NCBI RefSeq assembly: GCF_000337695.1 | Contig: NZ_AOIA01000092.1 | Span: 1 to 64,000 of the forward strand | Direction: 5' to 3' | Source of the DNA: Natronococcus jeotgali DSM 18795 | GTDB lineage: Archaea; Halobacteriota; Halobacteria; Halobacteriales; Natrialbaceae | Length of the DNA stretch: 64,000 nucleotides | Shown: piece by piece, positions 25,929-33,858 of the stretch | Layout of the letters: every line of letters starts with the position of its first letter | Position numbering within the stretch: the stretch's first letter is position 1 | Notes under the pieces: generated by a model | Told to the model about the DNA's origin: nothing | Databases searched by the model: none | What the model saw: the letters and a program-made list of their open reading frames with translations, nothing else | Program-made: the position numbers and the translations under genes

Positions 25929-25941
25929 CCGACCGCGGCCG

Positions 25942-25950
25942 TATATAAAT
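25942..25950 (+). promoter_or_regulatory. TATA-like box
   Basis: TATATAAAT lies about 43-51 bases before the ATG at 25993. It would give a transcript with a leader of about 20 bases. Confidence 0.5.
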
Positions 25951-25992
25951 GCCCTCGAGTTCAATGCAGAGTCGGTTTTGACGGTGGCTCTC

Positions 25993-26223
25993 ATGATCGA
26001 ACAAATGGAAGATCCATCCGCCGAGAAATCGGCGTTCGATTCGGCCGCCGAATCGGAGACGACCCGGAAGGTCGCGGCGATCTGTACCGCGTGTGGAAAA
26101 GCCTACGCCTCCGAACAGCAGCCGGACGGAACGGTGCGGCCGATCGGACAGCGAACGGGGTGTGAGTGCGGCGAAACGTCGTTCGAGGTCGTCGACTCCG
26201 AGGAGGCCGCGTTCGACGACTGA
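25993..26223 (+). CDS. Small CxxC zinc-binding protein, 76 aa
   Basis: A 76-residue protein with one knuckle AICTACGKAY (about residue 34) and a second pair in GCECGETSF (about residue 61). Together they form a four-Cys zinc site. The first 25 residues are acidic. The ATG at 25993 is preferred. A later ATG at 26005 would also be possible. The TATA box upstream supports a short-leader transcript. It is close to the Bat-like regulator and may share its control. Confidence 0.65.
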   Translation: MIEQMEDPSAEKSAFDSAAESETTRKVAAICTACGKAYASEQQPDGTVRPIGQRTGCECGETSFEVVDSEEAAFDD

Positions 26224-26273
26224 CAGTCGATCGGCCCCGTCTACGACGGGACTGCTGAGTCGACAAGAGCGAC

Positions 26274-26615
26274 TCAGGCGTCGCCCCAGTCGGGGCGCTC
26301 GCGCGGCGGCGCGAGGACCCCGATCCCGACCGCCGGCTCGGACGAGCGGTTCTCGGCGCCGTGGCACTCCCGGCTCGGAAACCGGTAGCAGTCTCCCGGA
26401 TCGAGTCGTACCTCCTCGCCGTCGGCCCTCGCGATCAGTCGTCCCTCGAGCACGTACCCGATCTGTTCGTTCTCGTGTTCGTGTACTGGGAGTTCGGCCC
26501 CGGGATCGATGCGCCAGAGCTTCACGCTCGCTCGCTCGCCCGTCGCGAGGGTCGCGAGGTACACCCCGTCGCTGACCTCCTCGAGTCCCGCCTCGCTCGC
26601 GTTCGCCTTTTCCAT
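26274..26615 (-). CDS. Cupin-domain protein
   Basis: A 113-residue single-domain cupin. Motif 1 is GAELPVHEHENEQIGYVLEG, with the usual pattern of two His, one Glu-type acidic ligand and Gly. Motif 2 is DPGDCYRFPSRECHGAENRS and carries the third His. These residues hold a divalent metal in the family. Small cupins act as dioxygenases, isomerases or ligand sensors. It diverges from the binding-protein operon at 26706, so the 90-base gap probably holds both promoters. A metabolic link is inferred from position. Confidence 0.85.
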   Translation of the reverse strand: MEKANASEAGLEEVSDGVYLATLATGERASVKLWRIDPGAELPVHEHENEQIGYVLEGRLIARADGEEVRLDPGDCYRFPSRECHGAENRSSEPAVGIGVLAPPRERPDWGDA

Positions 26616-26650
26616 GTTATCACACCACGTGACACGTATCCACGAACCTC

Positions 26651-26660
26651 CTTATAAAAG
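26651..26660. promoter_or_regulatory. Divergent promoter A/T box, cupin side
   Basis: CTTATAAAAG lies 36-45 bases upstream of the cupin ATG on the minus strand. The divergent gap also contains CACGTG followed by CACGTAT (26624-26637), a possible operator. Confidence 0.45.
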
Positions 26661-26673
26661 TTGACGAGAAACG

Positions 26674-26680
26674 TTTATTA
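26674..26680 (+). promoter_or_regulatory. TATA-like box of the binding-protein operon
   Basis: TTTATTA lies 26-32 bases before the ATG at 26706, compatible with a leaderless mRNA. Confidence 0.5.
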
Positions 26681-26705
26681 GTGGGGTCGTGATGGGTGTG
26701 CCTGT

Positions 26706-27602
26706 ATGCCAGAGAGTGACAGTCTCAATCTGTTCCACCTCCCGTTCTCGTTCGTGTTGCCACAGCGGGTGGCGGCCGAGCGGGGGTACTTCGAGGACGA
26801 GGGGCTGGACGTCGACCTGATCGAGCGCGACCGCGGGTCCGTCGAGATCAAGTACATTCCCGCCGAGGAGACGCTAACGGGTGACTACGAGGTCGACCTC
26901 TACCCCGTCTGCAAGTGGGAGAGCCTGAAGCGGACGTGGGGGATGGGCGACGGCGAGGTCGTCGCGAACGGCACCTTCGCCGACCAGCCGTACACCGTCT
27001 TCACGCGACCGGAGACGCCGATCGAGTCCCCGGCGGACCTGGCCGGCGTCGAGGTCGCCGTCAACCGCCGCACCGGGCAGGAGTACACCGCGATGCGGGC
27101 CCTCGAGGAGCACGTCGATCCCGACGAAGTACGGCTGGTCCACTACGGGATGCCGACCGATCGGCTGCGAGCGTTACGGGACGGCGAGGTCGACGCCGTC
27201 ACGCTGCTGGATCCTCAGTCGGCGCTGGCCGAGCAGCTGGGGTTCGAACCCGTCCTCGAGTTCGAGAACCACATGGGGATCGTCGGCGGCGACGGCGTCG
27301 ACGCCGAGTTGCTCGAGGCGTACGTCGCGGCCTACGCCCGCGCCGTCCGCGACATCAACGACGATCCCGAGTCGTTCCGCGAGGAGTACCTCGAGATGCT
27401 CGAGAAGGACGCCCGGGTCGCGCCCGACCTCTTCGAGGACGTCGACGTGGACGCCCTTCGGGAGCGGGTAACGGTCCCCCGTTACGAGGTGCCGGAACTG
27501 GCCGATCGGGAGGATCTCGGCACACAGCTCGAGTGGATGAAAGAACGTGAACTGATCGACGACGAGGCCGAACTCGACGCCATCGTCGCCTCGCTGGGGT
27601 GA
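26706..27602 (+). CDS. Signal-less periplasmic-binding-protein-fold protein (NMT1/THI5/SsuA-like), first copy
   Basis: A 298-residue protein with the type II binding-protein fold. The first lobe begins with LFHLPFSFVLPQRVAAERGY and continues as FEDEGLDVDLIE. The second lobe contains LAGVEVAVNRRTGQEYTAMR, then LRALRDGEVDAVTLLDPQSA and a helical end. Transporter-associated relatives have a signal peptide or lipobox. Here the start MPESDSLNLF has neither, so the protein should be cytosolic. It is followed by two further proteins of the same fold with 2-6 base gaps and no permease or ATPase. A ligand-binding or enzymatic role (as in THI5, MqnA or 4,5-dihydroxyphthalate decarboxylase) is inference. 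Confidence 0.75.
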   Translation: MPESDSLNLFHLPFSFVLPQRVAAERGYFEDEGLDVDLIERDRGSVEIKYIPAEETLTGDYEVDLYPVCKWESLKRTWGMGDGEVVANGTFADQPYTVFTRPETPIESPADLAGVEVAVNRRTGQEYTAMRALEEHVDPDEVRLVHYGMPTDRLRALRDGEVDAVTLLDPQSALAEQLGFEPVLEFENHMGIVGGDGVDAELLEAYVAAYARAVRDINDDPESFREEYLEMLEKDARVAPDLFEDVDVDALRERVTVPRYEVPELADREDLGTQLEWMKERELIDDEAELDAIVASLG

Positions 27603-27607
27603 TCGGG

Positions 27608-28606
27608 ATGGCCGAGACTACCGTCGACGTCGCGAGCCAGCAGGCCGAGCTCGACGCCCACCACGGCGAGCCGGGCAATCGACCCGTGTTGCGGGCCCGC
27701 TTCGAGCACAACGGAAGCCCGCGGTACATGCTGTACACGATCAAACGGCTCGGGCTCGACCGCGAGCACGGCTTTCACCTCGACGTACAGCTCGTCTCGG
27801 ATTCCCTCGAGGGCGGCGTCGAGACCGTCGAGGCGAAACTGCAGGAGGGCGACGCCGACCTCATCGACATCGACTACATCTCGACGGCCCGCGAGCGCGC
27901 CGACGGGGCGCCGATCGTCGCGATCCACCCGTACGGACGGACCGTCGGCGGGCTCGTCACGCCCGAGGACTCCACGGTCGAGGATCTGACCGACCTCCGG
28001 GGCCGTCGGATCGGCGTCGTTCGCCGCCTCGACAAGAACTGGATCCTCGTGCGGGCCGCCTGTCGGAAGCGCCACGGGTTCGACCCCGACGAGGCGGCGA
28101 CGCCCGTCGAGGCGGGCTCGAAGGTCGAGCTCACCCGCATGCTCCGGGACGGCGAGGTCGACGGCGTTCTCCAGTTCTGGCCGATCGTCCCCGAGATCAC
28201 CGAGACGGGGCCGTACCGCGAGGTGCTCCCGATGTCCGAGCTCGTCCAGGACCTCTCGGAGACCGACCGAAAGCTGCCGATCTCGACGTTCCTGACCAGC
28301 GAGCAGTACCTCTCGGAGAACCCCGACGCGGTGCGGGGGTTCAAGCGCGCCTACCGGGACGCCGTCGACCGACTGACGAGCGACGACGAGCTCTGGGCGG
28401 ACATCGGCGAGCGCCTGATGTACGAGGACGACCCCGAGATCGTTCGCGCCGTCCGGGACGGCTGGCGGGACATGGTCGTCGCCGACTGGGACGAGGAGAC
28501 GATCGACGGGATGGATCGGCTGTTCGACCACCTGCTCGAGGTCGCGGGCGCCGACGCGCTCGGCGTCGATCACGTGCCCGACGACATGTTCCACCTGGGG
28601 GAGTGA
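27608..28606 (+). CDS. Signal-less periplasmic-binding-protein-fold protein, second copy
   Basis: A 332-residue protein, different in sequence from its neighbours but with the same two-lobe fold. The first lobe has SPRYMLYTIKRLGLDREHGF and DADLIDIDYISTARERADGA. The second has LTDLRGRRIGVVRRLDKNWI and LRDGEVDGVLQFWPIVPEIT. The C-terminal part is helical (LTSEQYLSENPDAVRGFKRA). It has no signal peptide. A GTG at 27599 overlaps the previous stop and could be an alternative start, while the ATG at 27608 gives MAETTVDV. Tight coupling makes co-translation with the first copy likely. The ligand is unknown. Confidence 0.75.
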   Translation: MAETTVDVASQQAELDAHHGEPGNRPVLRARFEHNGSPRYMLYTIKRLGLDREHGFHLDVQLVSDSLEGGVETVEAKLQEGDADLIDIDYISTARERADGAPIVAIHPYGRTVGGLVTPEDSTVEDLTDLRGRRIGVVRRLDKNWILVRAACRKRHGFDPDEAATPVEAGSKVELTRMLRDGEVDGVLQFWPIVPEITETGPYREVLPMSELVQDLSETDRKLPISTFLTSEQYLSENPDAVRGFKRAYRDAVDRLTSDDELWADIGERLMYEDDPEIVRAVRDGWRDMVVADWDEETIDGMDRLFDHLLEVAGADALGVDHVPDDMFHLGE

Positions 28607-28608
28607 GA

Positions 28609-29574
28609 ATGGAGTCGCTCACCTTCCAGCTCAACTGGGAACCGAACGGGTTTCAGGCGCCGTACTTCCTCGCCCGCGAACGGGACTTTTACGAGGAGGA
28701 GGGCGTCGACGTCGCCTTCCTCGAGGGCCGCGGCTCGCCCTTTTCCGCCGAGCAGGCGGCCGAGGGCGAGGCGGATATCGCCCTCGCCGGCGCCAGCGCC
28801 GTCCTCTCGGTGCAGAGCCGGGGCCACGATCCCCTGGCCGTCGCGGCGGTGACCGCGAAGACGCCGGCGGCGATCTACACGCTCCGGGACGTCTTCGGCG
28901 AACCGCTCGAGGAGCCCGAACAGCTGGCGGGGCGCACCGTCGCTCCCTCCGCGACGAAGACCAGGATTCTGACCGCCCAGCTCCTCGAGGACGTCGGCAT
29001 CCGCGAGGAGGTCGACCTGCTCGAGGTCGATCCCCACACCCACCACCGCGTCCAGCACCAGGTGCTCGACGACAGCGTCGACGCGGCCGTCGGCGTCGTC
29101 ACCAACGGCCTCGAACTCGAGTACGAGCACGACCGGGTCGCCGACGAGCTCCCGATCGGGGATCACCTGCCCGTTTACGGGATGACGCTGGTCGCGAACC
29201 CCGCCTTCGCCGCCGCGGAATCCGAAACCGTGGGCGCCTTCCTCCGGGCGACCGCCCGCGGCTGGGCCGAGGCGACGGCCGATCCCGAGGCTGCGATTGA
29301 CGCCCTGGTGGCACGGAACGCAACCCTCGAGCGACGCCGCCGGATCGAGCGCGAGAAGTTCGAGACGGCCGCCCGAGACCTCCAGTTCAGCAGCCACCTC
29401 GAGGACGCCGGCTGGGGGAACCACGACGGGGAGCGCTGGCAACGTCTCGGACGGGCGCTCGCCGAGACCGACCTCCTCGAAGGTGAGATCGATCCCGACG
29501 CCGCCTGGACCAACGACTACCTCGATCCGGAGGCACCGATCGTCAGGGAGTACGTCGAGCGGGTGAGGCGGTGA
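28609..29574 (+). CDS. Signal-less THI5/NMT1-like protein, third copy
   Basis: A 321-residue protein whose start, LTFQLNWEPNGFQAPYFLAR, closely resembles the opening of fungal THI5/NMT1 and bacterial ThiY binding proteins. Further segments are EGVDVAFLEGRGSPF, EADIALAGASAVLSVQSRGH and ALLEDVGI-type helices. The catalytic His of fungal THI5, and its Cys-rich motif, are not present, so suicide pyrimidine synthesis is unlikely. It has no signal peptide. The ATG at 28609 follows the previous stop by two bases. A GTG at 28603 is an alternative. It is probably cytosolic and functionally linked to the two proteins before it. Confidence 0.78.
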   Translation: MESLTFQLNWEPNGFQAPYFLARERDFYEEEGVDVAFLEGRGSPFSAEQAAEGEADIALAGASAVLSVQSRGHDPLAVAAVTAKTPAAIYTLRDVFGEPLEEPEQLAGRTVAPSATKTRILTAQLLEDVGIREEVDLLEVDPHTHHRVQHQVLDDSVDAAVGVVTNGLELEYEHDRVADELPIGDHLPVYGMTLVANPAFAAAESETVGAFLRATARGWAEATADPEAAIDALVARNATLERRRRIEREKFETAARDLQFSSHLEDAGWGNHDGERWQRLGRALAETDLLEGEIDPDAAWTNDYLDPEAPIVREYVERVRR

Positions 29575-29576
29575 CG

Positions 29577-30005
29577 ATGCAGGCCGTCGATCACGTCAAC
29601 GTCGACGTCGACGACCTCGAGGCGGCGTACCCGTTCTACCGCGACGTCCTCGGACTGTCGGTGCGGCGACCCCCGGAGGAGTTCCACGGCGAGCACGCCA
29701 TGTTCGCCGTCGGCGACACCGTCCTGACCCTCGTCGAGACGGGACGGGCCGACGGCTGGGCGGCCGCGGACCTCGAGCATCCACTGGACAAGGCCCATCT
29801 CGCCTTCGAGACCGATCGGGCGAGCTACGACGAGTACGTCGCCGAGCTCGACGGCCAGTTCCCGAATCAGGGCCCCTACGACTGGGACGAGTTCGAGGGG
29901 TTCTACTTCCTGGATCCGGACGGGAACCTCCTCGAGGTGATCACCGACAAACCGCCGAACGGGGAGCGGGATCGACCGCTGCTCACCCACGACGACGTCG
30001 CCTGA
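29577..30005 (+). CDS. VOC-family protein (glyoxalase/dioxygenase fold)
   Basis: A 142-residue vicinal-oxygen-chelate protein with two beta-alpha-beta repeats. The first metal ligand is in AVDHVNVDVDDLEAAYPFYR, the second is probably the His in DKAHLAFETDRASYDEYVAE and the last is the Glu of DPDGNLLEVITDKPP. This H/H/E pattern matches glyoxalase- and extradiol-dioxygenase-like members that bind Fe or Mn. It overlaps the stop/start of the aldehyde dehydrogenase gene (TGATG) and follows the third binding protein by two bases. It is probably an enzyme in the same pathway. The reaction cannot be assigned. Confidence 0.85.
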   Translation: MQAVDHVNVDVDDLEAAYPFYRDVLGLSVRRPPEEFHGEHAMFAVGDTVLTLVETGRADGWAAADLEHPLDKAHLAFETDRASYDEYVAELDGQFPNQGPYDWDEFEGFYFLDPDGNLLEVITDKPPNGERDRPLLTHDDVA

Positions 30006-31486
30006 TGACGGGTGAACGGTCCGAACGCTACGGCGCCTACGTCGACGGCGAGTTCCGGGCCGAAGACGGGGATGGGAGCCGAGAGGACGGCCCGCTCCGG
30101 GTCACGGATCCGGCGACCGAGAAGACGATCGCGACCGTCGCCACGGCCGGCGACGCGGGCGTCGACGCCGCGCTCGAGGCGGCGCGACGCGCCCAGCCCG
30201 ACTGGGCGGGGACGGATCCCGCCGAACGCAGACGGGTGCTGTACCGCTTCGCCGAGGCGATCGAGAATCGCGCCGACGAGCTCGCCGACCTCGTCACCCG
30301 GGAGAACGGCCGCCCGATCGGTCAGTCGCGCGCCCTCGTCGACGGCGCCGCGGACTACATAGCCTACTACGCGGGCGCGACGACCAAGATCGAGGGTGAG
30401 ACGATCCCCGTTCCGGGCGACAGGCAGGCGTTCACGCGGCGGGAACCCCTCGGCGTCAGCGCACAGCTCGTCCCCTGGAACGCCCCCCTGGCCCTGTGCT
30501 GTCGCGGGATCGCGCCCGCGCTCGCCGCGGGAAATACCGTCGTCGTCAAGCCCGCTCCCGAGGCGCCGCTGGGGCTCTTGGGGCTCGCCGAGATCGCCAC
30601 CGAGGCCGGCGTCCCGGACGGCGCGTTCAACGTGGTTCCCGGCGGGGAGGCGACCGGGGCCGCGCTCGTCGAGGACTCCCGCGTCGACGAGGTCACGTTC
30701 ACGGGCTCGGTCTCGACGGGCCGGGCCGTCGGACGGACCGCCGCCGACAACCTCGTCCCGTCGACCCTCGAGCTCGGCGGGAACAGTCCCGCGCTCGTGT
30801 TCGCCGACGCCGATCTCGAGGACGCCGTCGGGGGTGCGCTCCAGGCGCTGACCCTCGTGAGCGGGCAGGCGTGTTTCGCGACGACGCGCGTGTTCGTCCA
30901 CGAGGACCGTTACGCCGTGTTCCGCGAGGCGCTTCGCGAGGCCGTCGACGCGCTCACGATCGGCCCCGGTCTCGAGGATCCGGATCTCGGGCCGCTCGTC
31001 TCCGCCGACGCTCGCGAGCGGGTTCGGGAGTGCGTGGACGGGGCACTCGAGAACGGGGCGACCGCCCTCGTCGGAGGCGACGTCCTCGACCGCGAGGGGT
31101 ACTTCTACGAGCCGACGGTGATCGAGGACGTCTCGGACGGCGCGCCGATCGTCAGGGAGGAGGTGTTCGGCCCGGTACTCACCCTCCACGAGTTCGCCGA
31201 CGAGCGGGAGGCGATTCGGCGCGCCAACGACAGCGAGTACGGGCTGTACGCCACGGTCTGGACGAACGACCTCGGGCGCGGCCACCGGGTGGCGAACGCG
31301 CTCGAGGCGGGGAGCGTGATGGTCAACCAGTACGCCGGCTCCTACCCGCAGACGCCCTTCGGGGGCTACAAACGGAGCGGGCTCGGGCGCGAGAAGGGCA
31401 TGCAGGCGCTCGAGCACTACACCCAGCTCAAGACCGTCAACGTCGACTACGGGAGCCCGAGGGACGGGTCCGACTCCGAGGAGTGA
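30005..31486 (+). CDS. Aldehyde dehydrogenase family protein
   Basis: A full-length NAD(P)-dependent aldehyde dehydrogenase of 493 residues. The oxyanion Asn region is APLALCCRGIAPALAAGN, the general-base Glu lies in TLELGGNSPALVFADADLED (about residue 260) and the catalytic Cys lies in LVSGQACFATTRVFV (about residue 295). The cofactor segment VTFTGSVSTGR and the late EVFGPVLTLHEF are also present. It oxidises an aldehyde to an acid in the cytoplasm. It is the last gene of the five-gene operon and suggests that the pathway yields an aldehyde. The substrate is unknown. Confidence 0.92.
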   Translation: MTGERSERYGAYVDGEFRAEDGDGSREDGPLRVTDPATEKTIATVATAGDAGVDAALEAARRAQPDWAGTDPAERRRVLYRFAEAIENRADELADLVTRENGRPIGQSRALVDGAADYIAYYAGATTKIEGETIPVPGDRQAFTRREPLGVSAQLVPWNAPLALCCRGIAPALAAGNTVVVKPAPEAPLGLLGLAEIATEAGVPDGAFNVVPGGEATGAALVEDSRVDEVTFTGSVSTGRAVGRTAADNLVPSTLELGGNSPALVFADADLEDAVGGALQALTLVSGQACFATTRVFVHEDRYAVFREALREAVDALTIGPGLEDPDLGPLVSADARERVRECVDGALENGATALVGGDVLDREGYFYEPTVIEDVSDGAPIVREEVFGPVLTLHEFADEREAIRRANDSEYGLYATVWTNDLGRGHRVANALEAGSVMVNQYAGSYPQTPFGGYKRSGLGREKGMQALEHYTQLKTVNVDYGSPRDGSDSEE

Positions 31487-31561
31487 GTCGGTTCGGTCGG
31501 CTCTCGCCTCTTCCGCGCGGACGATCGGGAGCTCCAAGGTCTCGCGGTCGGACCTGTACGT

Positions 31562-32176
31562 ATGACCGACGACCGCAGTCGATGGAACGAGAAGTACGAC
31601 GATCCGGAGTTCGAGCTGCCCGACGACCCGATCCCAGAGCTCGAGCGCCGAATCGAGACCCTGCCGGACGGCCGCGCGCTCGACGTCGCAACCGGTACCG
31701 GGCGGAACGCGCTCTATCTCGCCGAGCGGGGGTACGACGTCGACGCGGTCGACGTCTCCGACGAAGCCCTCGAGAGAGCGCGTAAGCGGGCCACGGAGCG
31801 GAACGTCGACGTCGACTGGATCCGCGCGGACCTCGAGGAGTTCGAGCCCGAACCCGGGACCTACGACGTGATCACGGTGAGTTTCTTCGCCGCGCTCGAG
31901 CACCTCCCGGAGCTCAAGGAGGCGCTCGCGCCGGGCGGGGTTCTGGTCTACGAACACCACCTGCGTTCGGCCGACGACGTCGAGATCGGCCCCTCGAGCG
32001 ATCGCTACCGGTACCGCTCGAACGACCTCCTCCGGGCGTGTCTCGATCTGACGATCCTTCACTACGAGGAACGCGTCCGGACCGTCACCGACGGATCCGC
32101 GGCGGTCGCGACGGTGGTCGCACGGAACTCGAGGGGCGGTGCACAGTCGTATCCCGACCCCGAACGGAACGAGTGA
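31562..32176 (+). CDS. Class I SAM-dependent methyltransferase
   Basis: A 204-residue methyltransferase with Rossmann fold. Motif I is ALDVATGTGRNALYLAERGY (about residue 41), motif II is VDAVDVSDEALERARKRATE, and motif III/post-I is DLEEFEPEPGTYDVITVSFF. This resembles TehB- and UbiE-like small-molecule or thiol methyltransferases. It follows the operon after about 75 bases on the same strand and could be transcribed with it or separately. The methyl acceptor is unknown. Confidence 0.85.
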   Translation: MTDDRSRWNEKYDDPEFELPDDPIPELERRIETLPDGRALDVATGTGRNALYLAERGYDVDAVDVSDEALERARKRATERNVDVDWIRADLEEFEPEPGTYDVITVSFFAALEHLPELKEALAPGGVLVYEHHLRSADDVEIGPSSDRYRYRSNDLLRACLDLTILHYEERVRTVTDGSAAVATVVARNSRGGAQSYPDPERNE

Positions 32177-32256
32177 TCGTCGCGACGATCCGCGGTTCGC
32201 TGTTCCGATCCCGACCGGAGAGCGATAGCGCCGTATATTAGATTCGTAGGACCCCT

Positions 32257-32295
32257 TCTTAGAAAAGTGTCTTAGAATAGAATCTTAGAGGCGAA
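32257..32295 (+). repeat. 13-bp phased TCTTAGA array, first block (three copies)
   Basis: CTTAGA hexamers start at 32258, 32271 and 32284, exactly 13 bases apart. The unit reads about TCTTAGAATAGAA. The regular phase and position before parA suggest a protein-binding iteron or centromere. Confidence 0.7.
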
Positions 32296-32404
32296 GGTCG
32301 GCAGTGTGGCCTCTCTTCCGAACCGCGCTACAGGAATGTACCGTTTCTACGGAAACGAAGTACGTCTCGATTCCACAGAGAGGGGGGAACGACGTAGTAA
32401 CTCG

Positions 32405-32442
32405 TCTTAGATGAGAATCTTAGATTAGAATACTAGGTAAGA
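32405..32442 (+). repeat. 13-bp phased TCTTAGA array, second block (three copies)
   Basis: CTTAGA starts at 32406 and 32419, followed at 32431 by the degenerate copy TACTAGGTAAGA, again in 13-bp phase. The block ends about 80 bases before the ParA start and resembles the first block. Confidence 0.68.
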
Positions 32443-32524
32443 TATCGAGCTACGTAACGTACCTGTCAATCGTAGATTGATTGTCTGACGTACTTTCATA
32501 GCTATGCAGTGTCTCCGAGGGAGT

Positions 32525-33400
32525 ATGCTGTCGTACACGGTTTACTCCGAGGCCGGGGGCGTCGGGAAGTCCTCGCTGGCGGCGAACCTCGCCGTCGCGC
32601 ACGCTCGAGCCGGACTCGACGTGCTGGTCGTTCCACTCGACCCCCAGGACGGCGATCTCAGTCGGCTGCTCGGGGTCGACGAGGGACGCGCCGACCGGGA
32701 CATCGACAACCTCGTTCGCCACCTCGTCCAGAGCGGAAAGGGGTCGTTCGGCGAGCTGATTCGGTCGGCCGAGGGCGTCGATATCGTCCCGGAGCACAAC
32801 ATGCTCTCGGATCTCTCGAGCCACCTCGCTCGCGAACAGCGGAAGGCCGAGAAGCTCGGCGACGCGTACAACGTCTACGCGCAGCTCCAGCGGGTACTTC
32901 GGGAGGGCGACGTCCCCGAAGAGTACGACGTGTTGATCTGTGACCCGCCCGCGACCGAGTCCGACCACCTCTACAACGCGATCTACGCGACCCGAAACCT
33001 CGTGCTTCCCGTCGAGCCGAGCGCGAAGGGACGGGCCTCGGTCGACGGCCTCGAGGAACTCGCGAGCAACTTCGCCGACCAGATGGGGATCGAGGTCGGC
33101 GTGCTGGCGGCCGTTCCCAACGGGTTCAAGCGGACGAACGACCAGGCGGAGCTGATCGAGGAGATCGAGTTCCCCACGCCCGAGGTCCTGCCCGACCGAA
33201 CCTCGCTGATGGAAGGCTGCTGGAAACGGCAGTGCTCGGCGTTCGAGTTCGTCCGCGAGCACCGCGACCGTCGCCGCGAGTACGAACTCGAGACGCTCGT
33301 GCAGTTCGATCAGCTCGCCCGCTATCTGGAGTCCCAGGCCGGGATCGACGCGTCGAACCCGCCCGAGCCGGGCGCGCTCGAGGAGGTGCCGACGGCATGA
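32525..33400 (+). CDS. parA: ParA-family partition ATPase
   Basis: A 291-residue P-loop ATPase of the ParA/MinD/Soj group. The deviant Walker A motif is YSEAGGVGKSSLAANLAVAH, the A' motif is VPLDPQDGDLSRLLG and the Walker B strand is YDVLICDPPATESDHLYNAI. These proteins use ATP-dependent DNA binding to segregate replicons together with a ParB-type partner and a centromere. The start MLSYTVYSEAGG fits haloarchaeal relatives, and an ATG seven codons upstream is possible. Its stop overlaps the next gene by ATGA. The 13-bp repeats upstream are likely operator and/or centromere sites. Confidence 0.9.
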   Translation: MLSYTVYSEAGGVGKSSLAANLAVAHARAGLDVLVVPLDPQDGDLSRLLGVDEGRADRDIDNLVRHLVQSGKGSFGELIRSAEGVDIVPEHNMLSDLSSHLAREQRKAEKLGDAYNVYAQLQRVLREGDVPEEYDVLICDPPATESDHLYNAIYATRNLVLPVEPSAKGRASVDGLEELASNFADQMGIEVGVLAAVPNGFKRTNDQAELIEEIEFPTPEVLPDRTSLMEGCWKRQCSAFEFVREHRDRRREYELETLVQFDQLARYLESQAGIDASNPPEPGALEEVPTA

Positions 33401-33858
33401 GCGGGTTCAAAAGCGGCGCGAGCAGCGACGACCCGTTCGGTAGCGGTACTGAAACTGACGGGGAGGACGAAGAGGACGAGCCGAACGACTCCCGCGACGA
33501 ACCGGCCGCGGAGTTCGACGCGGAACCGTCGACGTCGGTCCCGGAAACGGAGCCGGAGTCGCAATCGGCCACGGACCGCGAGTCGAGCAACGGCGACGGC
33601 GCGACCGCATCGGCGAGCGGCGGACTGCCCTGGATCTACAGTCGTGATAGCATCTCCGACGACCGTCCGAAAACGGTCCAGCTCCACCTCCAGGAGTCGA
33701 CCCTCGATCACCAGCGCGAGACCCGTCGAAGTCTCGAGAGCGAACTCGGCGAGTCGGTCAAGAAGGCCGATCTTCGGGAGGCGGCACTCCTCGTCGGCAT
33801 GACACGTACCGACGAGATCGCGGACCTCCTGCGCGAGTGGGGCTACGACTTCGGATAA
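33397..33858 (+). CDS. Small acidic partner of ParA, probable partition adaptor
   Basis: A 153-residue protein translated from an ATGA overlap with parA. The first 85 residues are Ser/Asp/Glu-rich and probably disordered (FGSGTETDGEDEEDEPNDSR). The last 70 form a charged helical domain: RPKTVQLHLQESTLDHQRET, then SLESELGESVKKADLREAAL and TDEIADLLREWGYDFG. The pattern VQLHLQES resembles a ribbon-helix-helix-like strand, the usual DNA-binding element of small ParB-like centromere proteins, so it may bind the TCTTAGA repeats. That is inference. Confidence 0.7.
   Translation: MSGFKSGASSDDPFGSGTETDGEDEEDEPNDSRDEPAAEFDAEPSTSVPETEPESQSATDRESSNGDGATASASGGLPWIYSRDSISDDRPKTVQLHLQESTLDHQRETRRSLESELGESVKKADLREAALLVGMTRTDEIADLLREWGYDFG

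Larger units (their letters stand above)
32177..32524. other. Promoter and repeat region before parA
   Basis: This 348-base stretch is clearly A/T-richer than its surroundings. It contains the two arrays of 13-bp repeats described separately and a short dyad GTTTCTACGGAAAC near 32343. No gene is seen. It lies directly upstream of the ParA gene and is a candidate centromere and promoter region. Confidence 0.6.

Noticed and set aside
28609-29574. Thiamine pyrimidine synthase (THI5) function for the third binding protein
   Set aside because: The N-terminal motif resembles THI5, but the substrate His and Cys-rich motif of the suicide enzyme are missing.
32177-32524. CRISPR array
   Set aside because: The repeats are 13 bp in tight phase, without unique spacers of 30-40 bases and without cas genes nearby.
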